Shown here: positions 22,332 to 32,803 of the stretch, piece after piece
Position numbering within the stretch: the stretch's first letter is position 1
Layout: each line of letters opens with the position of its first letter
Assembly (NCBI RefSeq): GCF_019059575.1
Contig: NW_024881505.1
Coordinates: forward strand, 186,001-250,000
DNA: 64,000 nucleotides
Source: Amphibalanus amphitrite
Taxonomy: Eukaryota > Arthropoda > Thecostraca > Balanomorpha > Balanidae
Reading direction: 5' to 3'
Notes under the pieces: generated by a model
Told to the model about the DNA's origin: nothing
Databases searched by the model: none
What the model saw: only the letters and a program-made list of their open reading frames with translations
Made by a program: the position numbers and the translations under genes

Positions 22332-22403
22332 GAATTTCATGGTGGTGATTTCTGCGATTCGATGATCACTGATGACAGAAGAGACCACTGGTGGACTTTT
22401 ATA
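22332..22403 (-). CDS. Cuticle-type promoter and 9-base first exon (M-K-F)
   Basis: Minus strand: TATAAAAG at 22403-22396, initiator ATCAGTG at 22373-22367, then ATGAAATTC at 22340-22332 followed by the donor GTAAGT. The spacing and layout are those of the complete cuticle genes in this window. No RR exon follows nearby. The first one downstream in the right orientation is at 17281-16952, which itself lacks a near first exon, so the two probably form one gene. Phase 0 fits and would give MKFFLLASLVV at the N-terminus. An alternative is an orphan exon left by deletion. Confidence 0.6.
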
Positions 22404-22545
22404 CTCGGCAGGGACGACGAGCCTAATCCGGCGGCATGGAATAGCGCAAGGAGCCAGTTTTGCGGTGCTTTATCATTGTGATGATGGCATTGGTTCTGAT
22501 CGTCTGGCAGCGAGCCAGTAGTGTTCTGATGCTGCTCACTGTCGT

Positions 22546-23555
22546 TTAACCCTCGCACCGACGGGGGGGGCGGATATCCGCCCGCCCTTAGGTTTTTCGC
22601 GAATAGCGGGAAAACCGCGGCGCTACGCGCCGCGAAATTTGGTATGACTATAACCTCATCAATTTTACACATGGTGTGCAAGTTTGAACCTCCTACCTTT
22701 TAAGGTCAGGTCACCAGGTCACTTTGAATGACCCAACCTCAAGTCACTTTTTTGCAACTTTGTCACCGTGCCAGAGCTACAGTAGATGTCGGAGGCCTTT
22801 GAAAGTCGCAGGATATTATTAGGTCATTAGTTGCTACAATTTGTATATCTCGGAATTTTGATATCGGTGACCTAAGGTCAGGTCAATTTCGCGACCTCCC
22901 CATTATAAGTCAATGGGGGAAAAATCAACTCCCTGTTTTTACCACTAAAACGGGTCGGAATGGCCCCATATACCATACATGACTTCATATACGATCAACC
23001 TTCACTACCTTGAGGTCTGTTTTGCTGTTGGGCAGCTGTGAGGTCATGTGACGTCATCAAAGGTCACCAAAGGTTTTTGGCCAATAACTCCGTACAGGAA
23101 CAAGATACAGCCGCGTGGATGGTCTCATTGTGTTCAGCTCGTCAAGACGCATCGAATGATATACATGATGACCTCGAGGTCACGTGACCTGAGGTCAACC
23201 TTTGACCTTGACCTTTCGAGGTCAACATATATATCATTCGATGCGGATTGACGAGAGGATCACGATGATGCCCTTAGTTTGTTCCTATCTTGACTAATTC
23301 GAAAGTTATTCGAGAAAAACTCTCTCCATATCTAGCGCCGCCATTTTGACTTTTTCGACCCCTGTGACGTCATCTTTGACCTGACCTGAAAATGACCTTA
23401 GTAAAAATTGTAGATCTTGGCCGTGCGTATCCGATGCCGTTTACCGCTTGTCGCTATCTTGCTTCGTTCTCGAGATCTCGGGGGGGGGCGGTCATCCGCC
23501 CCCCCCCCCCCGTCGGTGCGAAGTTGGCGCAGACCCCCGTCGGTGCGCGGGTTAA
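22546..23555 (+). mobile_element. TTAA-flanked MITE, piggyBac-like (copy T5)
   Basis: TTAA at 22546-22549 and 23552-23555. Ends CCCTCGCACCGACGGGGG and, inverted, CCCGCGCACCGACGGGGG. Hairpin loops CGGATATCCG (left) and CGGTCATCCG (right) sit between a G-run and a C-run. A subterminal CGCGGCGC/GCGCCGCG palindrome is near 22616-22636. The interior contains ATATCGGTGACCTAAGGTCA (22862-22881), also found in the E-family copy at 44938. It sits 143 bp upstream of the TATA box at 22396-22403, so it could influence that promoter. Confidence 0.85.
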
Positions 23556-24487
23556 GAATCAATGCGTGGAAGTTTGGCAATAAGAATAATGAGATATGCA
23601 GTTAGTAAGCCATATTTGGATATAAGGATTCCAAGAACAGGATTCTCTTCCATATACCTACCGTCACATTGAAGTATTATGATAACAGCTAAATCTGTTA
23701 TGACAACAGATCTAATAGGCGATGTGGTGGTCTGTGGTTGGACAAATCCCAGCGCGCGTACATACTCGATCATAATCAACAGCATGAAGTCGAATAAAAT
23801 GTAAAACGACATTGAAATTGTTTTGCACAATATTTGTTTTCCTGCTGGCACCTTAGGTTGATCATGTTTTTGGTGAGTGGTATCATTTTCCATTTTTACC
23901 GAGTAAAATAATGTCATTTTATAAAAGATTATTCAGAAATTATGAACTCTGAGAGTCTTGAAAAAATAACTAAGCTTTGTCAACACATGACATCGGAGGT
24001 CAAGCTCGTCCTGGATTTAACTTCACGAATGCTTATCATTGTTTTGCTTTTTTGCACTTTATAGATTTATGTAGATGCGAAAAAATATGACAGCCGCGCA
24101 GGATGGTAATAAGTCTCCTCGATCCTCGATCCCAGGCGTTAGTTAGGCTGATTGTAGAAATCTTTATACGTGGAAGACATGTAGTGCTAATGTATCTGAT
24201 AAGTGCTACCTGGACTGGCTTTGTCACAATCCTTTTTACTCTTAACAGGTAATTCACCTCTGGGATAGATGTGTAATGTGTATATTATAATAAGTATTCA
24301 TGACTTGCCTCAAAGCTTTCAGCCGGGTTTATCCAACATCCGTCTATGCACGCTTCTAAATCCGAGTCCAATGGTTTTAGAGCTATGAAGCTGTAATTTA
24401 CTTGCGTGACGGTAGTTAAAGTCTTGGATTAGGAGCCGCTGAGTCTGAGATGCACAGTGATCGGGCCCAATGGGTGGGAGACGGAGG
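23556..24487. other. Intergenic, nothing recognised
   Basis: Upstream region of the + strand gene that starts at 24584. A 121-codon minus frame (23552-23917) has no motif. Confidence 0.3.
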
Positions 24488-24494
24488 TATATAG
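24488..24494 (+). promoter_or_regulatory. Probable TATA box of the cuticle gene at 24584-25585
   Basis: TATATAG, 96 bases before the ATG. It is weaker than the TATAAAAG of the paralogues. Confidence 0.45.
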
Positions 24495-24583
24495 CGGAGG
24501 AGTCGGCGATCGGCCGACACTGGCCTGCGCGCTCCGACCTGGCTCGTGCAGCTACGTACGACACGGACCCGACTCTGGCAACG

Positions 24584-25585
24584 ATGACAAAACTCGTGAG
24601 TAGAAAACGTCACAGAGTGCACTCATGCAAAGCGCACCAATTGTACGCACCTACAGAGAAACAACAGTGCGCGATCTGTTTGAGTTATAAGAAATATTAT
24701 TTGTGTTAAAAATAAGCTTATAAAAATGAATTTCTAATAAATTGCTAGATAAAGCGATTCTATGCTTGCTTTGGCACCGGCGATATCCACACCTCTGTAA
24801 TTTGTATTTACTTTAATACTTTGCACTAAAGCTCTCCAATATTAAACAAATATCATAGAAATTGTGTTTTGTGTAAGTTTTTTTTAAAGCTAATCATTAT
24901 TATAATCATTTCTGGACGGTACGGTAAACACACATGAGAGAGCAAGTTTAACGAGCCATCGTGATGAATGTAGTTTCATTTCTGAGGCAGATATTTTTTT
25001 GTACTTCTAGGGCATATCACGAAGCAAAATTGATCTTCGTACTATGTTTCATAAAGCTGCATTTTTTATTAGATAAAAAAGCATCATGATAAAAAATGTA
25101 AAGAAAAAGACTTGTAAGGTTTTCCTTTTCGTGTTAAGGACATTAAATGTTTCATTCCTTTTCAGGTACTGGTCTGCTGTTTGGTTGCGCTGGTGGCTGC
25201 GCGGCCACAGGATTTTGTAGACGACTCCGTCATCTACCAGGAGCCACGGCCCCAGTATAGGACCTTGGAAGACGCCGGCATTCTGCGCATGGAATCGTCA
25301 ATGAACGAGGACGGCTCGTTCCAGTACGGCTTCGAGACCACCGACCCCATCCAGCAGGACGTGGCCGGACAGCCCAAACAAATCGGGGAGGAGATCGGCA
25401 TCGTCATGCAGGGATCCTATAGCTTCCAGACTCCTGAGGGTCAGACCATCACCGTCAACTGGGTGGCCGACGAGAACGGCTTCCAGCCGCAGGGCGATGC
25501 CATTCCGGTGGACGCCAACGCCGCCGCGCAGGCCGCCGCCTTCGCCAACGCGCCGCAGCAGGTCACCTTCGACGAGCAGTTCTAA
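24584..25585 (+). CDS. RR-1 cuticle protein (two exons, 143 aa)
   Basis: Exon 1 is 24584-24595 (M-T-K-L, donor GTGAGT); exon 2 is 25166-25585 after TTTTCAG (intron 570 bp, phase 0). The first exon has one codon more than in the paralogues. Signal peptide MTKLVLVCCLVALVAAR; a longer acidic pro-region follows (PQDFVDDSVIYQEPRPQYRTLEDAG). The RR-1 domain has EDGSFQYGFET, QGSYSF and WVADENGFQP. The tail is Ala-rich (VDANAAAQAAAFANAPQQV) and ends TFDEQF. It is the sister of the gene at 39407-40195: the proteins share the tail exactly, and the 3' flanks match too, in inverted orientation 15 kb apart. Confidence 0.93.
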
Positions 25586-25700
25586 TGGACTCGGCTGCAC
25601 GGAGCCATAACACACAGTCTGCAAACGGGTGACCTGACCTGGACTGACCTGAACTGACCTGACCTGACCATTGTTCGGCGACCTGCACCGGTTGCCACCT
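25586..25700 (+). repeat. Duplicated 3' flank with TGACCT repeats
   Basis: Directly after the stop, CTGCACGGAGCCATAACACA and a (TGACCTGAACTGACC)-like array (25630-25669) match 39315-39406 in reverse complement. The repeat therefore travelled with the gene duplication. Confidence 0.7.
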
Positions 25701-25959
25701 GCTGGGTGCTGGATGCTGGACGATGATATGCTCTCACATTTGCCGTTATCTCGGTTAGCTATGTGCAAGTGTACATAATGTTTTCTGCAATACAAAGCAT
25801 CGCCAATGTGTATTCTAAGAAGCCTCATGTCGATTCCCTCAGATGTTTCAAAGTTCAAACATTTCCTGAGTGAAGCTGGCTGAGAAAATTCTACAACATA
25901 ACTATATAATTGTTTCTGATGCATATGAAATAATGCTCGCCCAAGGCAATTTTCATAGT

Positions 25960-26200
25960 CCGGCAGTTGCTGGGGTATTTCGCCACCCACCGTTTGCTGG
26001 GGAGGGGGGGGGGCGTTAAACGTCCCTAGCCGATAACTCGAGAACCAATAGGCGCAGCGAAACGCACGAGGCGGCGAACGAAAGAACGCGACAAGGCGCT
26101 TCAAGATGAGTTTTTGAAAGCTGAACTTTGAGGTCAAAGGTCGAATCAACATCTCGTCAAACGCCTGAAATTGGGCTTTCAGTAGCATGGAGTTAGAACC
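25960..26200 (-). repeat. Partial TTAA-type MITE (C family), inverted
   Basis: Reverse complement of 7440-7673: CCGGCAGTTGCTGGGGTATT, the hairpin G-run, CGTTAAACG, and AGAACCAATAGGCGCAGCGA. Only the end-proximal 240 bp are present, and the TTAA itself is lost. Confidence 0.75.
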
Positions 26201-26224
26201 TCTCCGTTATCTCATCTCGCTCTT

Positions 26225-26772
26225 TTAACCCTCGCACGACCAGGCCATTTCTCATAACACGAACGACCAGGGGGGGGGGGGGGGGGGTTGTTACGACCCC
26301 CCCCCTGGCGTTTCGAAACGGAAGGTCGTAGAGCTTAGCGGAAAAAACCAACGGATTGCTCTCAACGAGATCTCGCGATTGGTGGTATATTTTTTGGTCC
26401 TAGGTCAACATTTGACCTACTTTTGACCGGTCAAAGGTCAAATTTTCGGAAAAATAGACTTTTTTCAACTTTCGGCGGCGATTGCGGCAAAACGGTGGGA
26501 GATATCGACTTGAAACCTTCACTATCGTGTTCCTTGATCAATTCTCTATCGTTTGGTATGTATTTCGTTTCCCTAGTTCTAAAAATGGCGCGTTGGGAGC
26601 GCCGGAAGTCGGCAAGGTCACAGTCGGCGGCAGAAATTCGAAAAATCAAAATTTAAATTTTTGAAATCTGATTGTATTTTTGGATTTGGGAGGTCCATTT
26701 GCTCCCTATAGAAGCTAATATTGCTGCATATTCCCATTGAGGTGACAAGAATTAGCAAAATAGTGGTTCGGG
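26225..26772 (+). mobile_element. Left end of a TTAA-type MITE (A-like)
   Basis: TTAA at 26225-26228, then CCCTCGCACGACCAGG and a second ACGACCAGGGGG. The hairpin is a long G-run, TTGTTACGA, C-run at 26270-26306. The following CTTAGCGGAAAAAACCA resembles 166-180 of T1. No right end was found; the M-type MITE at 26773 begins within or directly after it. Confidence 0.65.
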
Positions 26773-27155
26773 CCATAGATATAAAGACTAGATAGGGCAC
26801 CCCCATGTCGGGAGCGACTCGCGAATACGTAGCAGCGGCCGCCATGTTGGTGAGGGCGAGAATCTGCGGCGCTGTGTAAACACTATGGGAGGAGGGGGGT
26901 GTTTGGGACAGATTTTGTGGTATTTTTCGACCGAAAAGTGTTAATCTTTTTTACCTATGGCATTCTTTGGAATGAGTAGATTGTGAAACAAGGGCAGAAA
27001 CATGTGTATTTATAGTAATGTAATTACATCAGCCCTAGACATATAGCCCTGAAGACGCTGATAAAGGATATGCGGCACCGAAGGTAGATGCAATTGGCAT
27101 GCTAATTTAAGATTAAATTCGTTTCCCATTATGGCTACCATACTTTATATCTATG
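26773..27155. mobile_element. MITE with CATAGATATAAAG ends (M family, copy 1)
   Basis: Inverted 13-bp ends: CATAGATATAAAG at 26774-26786 and CTTTATATCTATG ending at 27155. Much of the interior (383 bp, non-coding) is repeated in reverse complement at 34480-34828, including AAAAATACCACAAAATC and the GTGTTTACACAGCGCCGC region. Confidence 0.7.
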
Positions 27156-28433
27156 TATGCAGTATGCAATGGACAATGATCGACAATAAGTGCAATTTTA
27201 GCCCTCACCCGTTCGTAGTTTGTCAGCGTCTTACGAGTAGGGGAAGCCAGGGTGAACGGAGTGAACTCCAGCCGTTCGCCCCTCGACGGAGCAAGAACGG
27301 ACAAAAATAGGTATGCTGTCCGCGATGTGAGTAAACCAGTGATACAAAATTTCAGGGTACTAGGTCAACGGGTGAACTCAGAGGTCAGGTCAAACACTGG
27401 AAATCGAACCAGTAAAGTCACTGGAGTTTGAGATCTTTCGCTATAAAATCGACCAAAACGCGTGAACTGTCGGCGAAATGGGTTACATCATTCCCAATCA
27501 ACCTCATCTCGAAATCTAGCGAACCGGGTCACATAAGGTCATACAAGGTCAGCGACCTTAGATGACCTCGGATGGCCTTGACACATGGCGGGTCATGTGA
27601 AGTGTATTTATGGGCGCCGATCTCGAATCCCGTGTCAATCTTACTTTAAAAAATGATTTGCGGGCACAAATCCGCAAACATAATTAAGGATTACGAATAA
27701 AATGAGCAAGAGGCTCCGAAAACTGCCCATATGAAGCGCAGCCTTGACCTCGAGGCAAATGCACGTTATCTAGACATCAACACTAAAAAAACGCATGTAA
27801 AATGCATAAACATGCACTAGAAGGCAAGGAAATTCACCCGGATGCGGCAAATCGCAAAATCCGCTTATTTTAGCCGAACATGACCTGGCCCGAGCTCCGA
27901 TGACCCATTCCTCACTTTGAATCAATCCGCGCCCCCTACAGGCACCGACATCGCCCTTGCAGACAGCACCGACGATAGTCGCACAGGCACGTGGCGAGCT
28001 AGTGTAACTGTAGCCGCGCCTTCAGCCACGAACACCAGTTTGTGCCGGATCAGCCAGTCACGGAGCAGAGACGGCCGGCAACGAATCGGCAATTAACAGT
28101 GCTACATATCGACACGGTCACAAGAGGCGAGGCGTTAACCCAGCGCCCACTGCATTGGTCGCCAGTGGACCCACTCAGTCACTAAGCAATCATCGACAAA
28201 ATACGTCTTTTATCGGCCAGACATTGATATGTTCATTAATATGAAGTGTCCATCCAAATCCACGCTATCCGCCACACAGCAGCTATCGACGGTAGATACC
28301 CACTCCAGCGGCAGCTGGCCGCGACTCACTGACACCGGCTAGAGACAGCTGACCGCTGAAATCACCAACACTTCGGCAGGGTATGAGCGGGTCTCAGTCA
28401 GATCCCAGGCATGTAACCCGTCCCCACCTTAGC
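27156..28433. other. Degraded GGTCA-rich DNA, no gene
   Basis: 27355-27600 contains many GGTCA words (for example AGAGGTCAGGTCAAACACTG) and resembles A-family MITE interior. From 27650 to 28433 I recognise nothing; this flanks the transposase fragment. Confidence 0.4.
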
Positions 28434-28842
28434 TCATCTGGCAGAGATGATGAAGAGGTGGTAAAGCTGTGTCATGTCGTCCGGCTGGATGTCGCTCACC
28501 AGGGCCTCCTGACAGGTGCTACAGCTGACAGAGTCGAGCGCCTTCTTCACCACGAACCCTGCGATGTAGGTGACGATGTTGCCCACCAGACGACAGCCCA
28601 GGCTGGAAGTCGTGCTCCGCGATGATGTGGAGTGCCGTGGCACCGTTGTCTGAGGTGGTGGAGGCCGAGGTAGTAAGGCTGGCTCCCCGTCCGCTGGTCG
28701 TGTGACCGACTGCCAGGATGCTGGTCGGGTCGAGGGCTGCCACTTTCCCTGTGCTGCCGGGCCGGACGCCGCAGCGGTGGAGCAGGTGCCGGAATATCCC
28801 GCAGAACTGTGCGGCACTGGGGTTGTTCCAGCCACCTGGAAG
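28434..28842 (-). pseudogene. P-element-like transposase fragment
   Basis: Minus strand, after a possible CCTTCCAG acceptor. One frame reads G-W-N-N-P-S-A-A-Q-F-C-G-I-F-R-H-L-L-H, like the NPTALQF segment of P/THAP9 transposases. A second frame reads L-V-G-N-I-V-T-Y-I-A-G-F-V-V-K-K-A-L followed by C-S-T-C-Q-E-A-L-V, the YIAGFV...C..C..AL block seen in the same family. The two lie in order but in different frames, with the shift near 28600. Upstream exons (THAP domain, catalytic core) were not found. Family assignment rests on recalled motifs. It is likely a decayed DNA transposon rather than a host gene. Confidence 0.55.
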
Positions 28843-28934
28843 GTTCGATTAGTATCAATAAAATATGGCTAATAGTGTTTAGTGTTAACATACGCCAGGC
28901 ACAAGTGTTGTATTTGTTGTTAACACATTGTTGA

Positions 28935-28978
28935 CACACACGCAAACGCACACACACACGCACACACACACACACACA
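28935..28978. repeat. (CA)n microsatellite
   Basis: Interrupted CA dinucleotide array. Confidence 0.9.
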
Positions 28979-29039
28979 TGTTGGCAATGGTAAAGCAGTC
29001 TCCGGGCATTTGGTAATAATTTTTTGCACTTATTCTGGT

Positions 29040-29814
29040 TTTAGTGACTGATGGGCCTTTACCCACGCATGACTGGAGGGTGGGGCTCTACAGAGCCCCT
29101 CTCCTGTTTTCTGCAATAAAATATTTACATTTATATATTGAAAAAATTAAAATATATATTTGTTGCAATATTTCTAAACCACTAGACGTGTCAATACGAA
29201 ACTTGCAGTACCTTCGGCTGCATCAATCTGAAACATTTTATAGAAATAAAAATTGTGTAGCTACCATAGGTCGGCCGTAAATGACGTCAGAGTGATCAGT
29301 GAAGTCATATTCTGCCAATTTTGATGCAAGAAATTGAACTACAGCAATCGCTCTCGGTGACAGATAACCTGTAACAATATAAAAAAATGAAGAGTCTGTA
29401 GCTTTTACTTGCCAATGCAGGGTGATCTCTTGACTCTTGAGCCTCATCCCTGGTTTGTCAGCAATCAAATCCTGCACATCTATTTGGCATCTTGATTCTT
29501 GAGAGACTGAGAGGCAAATTTCAATTTCAAAAGATACTAGTCTTTAAAGCTGAAACATATTAACAGTTAGTCAGATCAAAACAAGGCCTGTAGCATACAA
29601 GTGTAGGATACTGGATTTGCACACAGTACACACTACAAAATACACATAGCAAACAGTGAGATTACAGTCATGGAAAAGCATCAGGTTTTTTAAATAATAG
29701 TTTACACAGACTTAAATACAATAATTTAAATGAGCTTCAAATAAAATGAGAAGTGGATTGAAGTACCTAACAAATAAGGGTATCCATAAATCTGGTGCCA
29801 CCGTCGGCACATAT
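29040..29814. other. Intergenic, nothing recognised
   Basis: Open frames of up to 79 codons on either strand show no motif. Confidence 0.3.
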
Positions 29815-29925
29815 AAGGTTGGTAGGTTGTAGGTGGGTAGGTTGTAGGTATGGAGGTTGTATGTAGGTTGAGGTTTGTAGGTTGTAGGTTAGTTAGGTTA
29901 GTAGGTAAGGTTAGGTCAAGTAAGA
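29815..29925. repeat. (GTAGGTTG)-type minisatellite
   Basis: Degenerate tandem copies of GTAGGTTGTAGGT followed by TTAGGTTAGTAGG. Confidence 0.85.
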
Positions 29926-30654
29926 TTATGATTTTTATCTTCCTTGGACTTCATATTTACTTGTTAGCACTTAGCATTGATGGTAACGCCAGATTTACTA
30001 ATACCCTATTTACTGATACTGATAACAGGTGAGCCAAAAGAGCATGAAGTGTAGTTTAAGCTTTACAATGTGAAAACTAATTAGGTAATGACAATCTGAG
30101 TTTAGGTGCTCCAACTAACACACATTTTTACGTCACCCCTGTGCTGTTCATTATTGGGATCAAATGTGCGACACGGTTCACTGGTGCAGATATCACGACG
30201 TCTGGCATTTTCACTATCTATCAGCTCTGGTTGAGGGCATGGGCGCCGCCACCGGGGGGGACGGGGGGGACGCGTCCCCCCCACTCACAGAATGGAAGGG
30301 GGACGTCCCCCCCAAACTCATTACGGAGCGAGCGAAGCGAGCGTAGTCTTTCGTAGGTTAACGGAAATTTCTGAGTATGCCGTGGTCACGCTTTTGCTAG
30401 GCTTATATCTCAGCAACCACTTGATCGACTTACATGCGGTAATTTTTGTAGGGTAGCTAACGAGCATCGGACTATTCCCGATGCATGTGAGTGACCCCAT
30501 ATGCACGTGCCACGTGAAAAACGAAGAGGTGTCAGTGTTGTAACAATTTCAATATCTCGGCAACTACTGGGCCGCCATTGCGCTGAAAGTTGGCATGTAG
30601 GTAGGTATACCTACCCACTAGGCAATGCATATCCATGTGCCACAGTTGGGGTGC

Positions 30655-30935
30655 TGCTGCACGTGCGCACATGCAGGGGTCGATTCCAGATCTCGAGAAC
30701 GGCTGAACCGATTATACTGAAATCTGATACATGGTTAGGGACCGGTTAGTAGGGTGCCGTGCAAAAGTCAGTTGGGACCCATTTTGCACGTGCGCACGTG
30801 CAGGGTGCCGCTTCCAGATCTCGAGAACGGCTGGGCCGATTGCGCTCAAATTTGGCACATCGTTAGGGACCGGTTAGCAGAGTGCAGTGCACAAGTTAGT
30901 TGGAGGTATCCCCTCGCAATTTCGCACGTGCAAGG
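30655..30935 (+). repeat. Two or three tandem units of about 127 bp
   Basis: GCACGTGCGCAC...GCAGGG followed by CCAGATCTCGAGAACGGCTG and GGGACCGGTTAG occurs from about 30659 and again from about 30786, with a worn third start near 30922. Each unit carries a CACGTG palindrome. Confidence 0.7.
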
Positions 30936-31356
30936 CCCACTCCACCCTCTCGCTCGCTCCGTTGGTCGCCCCAAAAGGCGTTTTACTGGTTGTTATCCTA
31001 CTCGAAATTTGATTAGGCCCTTCGGTCCAATGAGACCATTTCAGAGCCGCAAGTATGAAAGAATTAGTGGGAGACATTGGTCGGGGCAGCCACCCCAGTG
31101 AGCCACTTGGGATGAACCCGACTAATTGAACAGGCAGCCCAGCCCACTGGCACTCACTCACCCAGCAAAGGACTATAGCTCCAGTGGAGCCATTCCCGCA
31201 TAGGATAGAGTTGCCCGTCCAGCCCAGAGCAAGGGGTTGCGGCGTGGAGGAGAAGGATTTGACTGTCCTGAGGATGGAAGAGATGGAACGGCCGGTGCCG
31301 AATCTGAGAGGGTCCAGGAGGTTTAGATACCTACTCAGTATATGGGGTGTGGGCCT

Positions 31357-31388
31357 ACATGCAGATTCAGATTCAGATTCAGATTCAG
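31357..31388 (+). repeat. (CAGATT)n tract, possible retroposon 3' tail
   Basis: Five or so CAGATT hexamers. CR1-like LINEs often end in short tandem repeats, and the (ATACAA)n at 37517 is an example here. No RT motif was found upstream, so the origin is uncertain. Confidence 0.5.
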
Positions 31389-32181
31389 AGGTATTCAAAT
31401 AAGGTCCACAATAAACGTGGCTTTTCACTCATTCCAACTTATGTAGAGCAGAAAGGGAAGTTGGATGCATTGGTCTGACCCCTGCCACCTCGGCCAACAA
31501 AATCTCCAGCTCTTTTCCGACCTGTCATCGCGGAACTGCCGATTTTTGATATCGTGATCAACGTGTGTCGTATAACACGACTGGCCGAACACGGGCCTAA
31601 TATATTTCGTCTAACCAGCCAAGAGCATGACTTTACACCAATCCGACCTCGAAGTCAAAATCCGAACATTTTCGAAGACTTCAACTCCGACTCTGGCCAA
31701 CTCCGACTGATTCCGGCTCCGACCCCACACTTCTGCAGTCACGCTACACTAAATTTCCAGCTTCTAAGAAATAAGCTATACGGTTGACAGGACCACAAAA
31801 CTTTGAGGCGACTTGACTACTTGATTTGGTTTTCCTGACCTAAGGTTTTCTGGTATCAAGCTTGTTACACGGTCTGCAAAATTAGTATTTTGGAGCAGTT
31901 TTGCCTAGTGTTTTTTTTGCCAATTTTCGCGGCGCTTCGCGCCGATTCGTGCACAACCCAAAAAGAGAGATTTGTGACTATACAACGCCCCCTCCCCCAT
32001 GCGGGTATGCAATATGCATTACCTATGCAATATGCATTATCGATCATATTAGTGGCATACATCAGCAATTATACCGTGATACAACACGAGGCTTTGCCGT
32101 GTCAAACTGAATCGGACATCAGATGTGTATATAGGTAGGTACTCGGTGGGAATGCGGTCTATAGCCATTACTGTAAGGAAA
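31389..32181. other. No gene; includes a short MITE-like palindrome
   Basis: CGCGGCGCTTCGCGCCG at 31929-31945 resembles the subterminal palindrome of the TTAA elements and is probably a relic. Nothing else was recognised. Confidence 0.35.
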
Positions 32182-32190
32182 TACCTAAAC

Positions 32191-32363
32191 ATGGGTGTCC
32201 ATTTCCGCCAAGTCGGGGGTGCCCGAGCTCTCCAAATTCCCCGCCGGCTCGGCCGGCTTGGCTTTGGAGCCTCAACAGACCGCGCGGGTCAAGGTCACCG
32301 CTAGGGCGGCGGCGGATTTGCTGCGCCCGGGCACCCCAAACTCGGTAGAAATCGACACCTATG
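32191..32363. mobile_element. 173-bp MITE with 9-bp target duplication
   Basis: Imperfect inverted ends: ATGGGTGTCCATTTCCGCC on the left; the right end reversed reads CATAGGTGTCGATTTCTACC. Both continue to GGGGTGCCCG. TACCTAAAC is directly repeated at 32182-32190 and 32364-32372. A 9-bp duplication suggests the Mutator-like (MULE) superfamily. No coding capacity. Confidence 0.75.
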
Positions 32364-32803
32364 TACCTAAACTACTTTCCTCAAACCAGTTGTTTTGCCA
32401 CAGTTTTATGAGTTTTTAAACTTAAAATGGTCAGGAAATAATGAATATTTGCTAATAGATTTTATATTTATTTTTACATCACTATTTTCCATCTTTCGTA
32501 GAGGCTACTTACCTATATTGCAGCGGTAGCTGATTACGCGTTGACCAAGCATAGTACGTAACTCAAACCAGCTGAATGCTGATTGGCTAGCATTTTTCCG
32601 TAAGGGAATGGATTCCTCGGTAAGAGAATGACAAAGTGTAATCTATGCGAATGACGTCAGTCTTCAAACCTAAAATCGATACCGGTATATTTGGCTAGGG
32701 CGATCGTTGGGCCATAAAAGCTCCTGATTTGTTCTCGTCTCAGCTCAAGCTACAAAACTGCTACTTCAGTTCAAAACCCTATGTTAAAAGTGGCATATTT
32801 GCT

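Noticed and set aside
25298-26188. 296-codon minus-strand frame over the cuticle gene at 24.6 kb
   Set aside because: It runs antisense through the RR-1 exon, whose GC-rich codons leave the complement open, then into a MITE. Similar shadows oppose the other RR-1 exons.
28428-28455. tRNA A-box-like word (TAGCTCATCTGGCAGAG)
   Set aside because: It is the complement of the end of the transposase-like frame, and no B box follows at the right distance.
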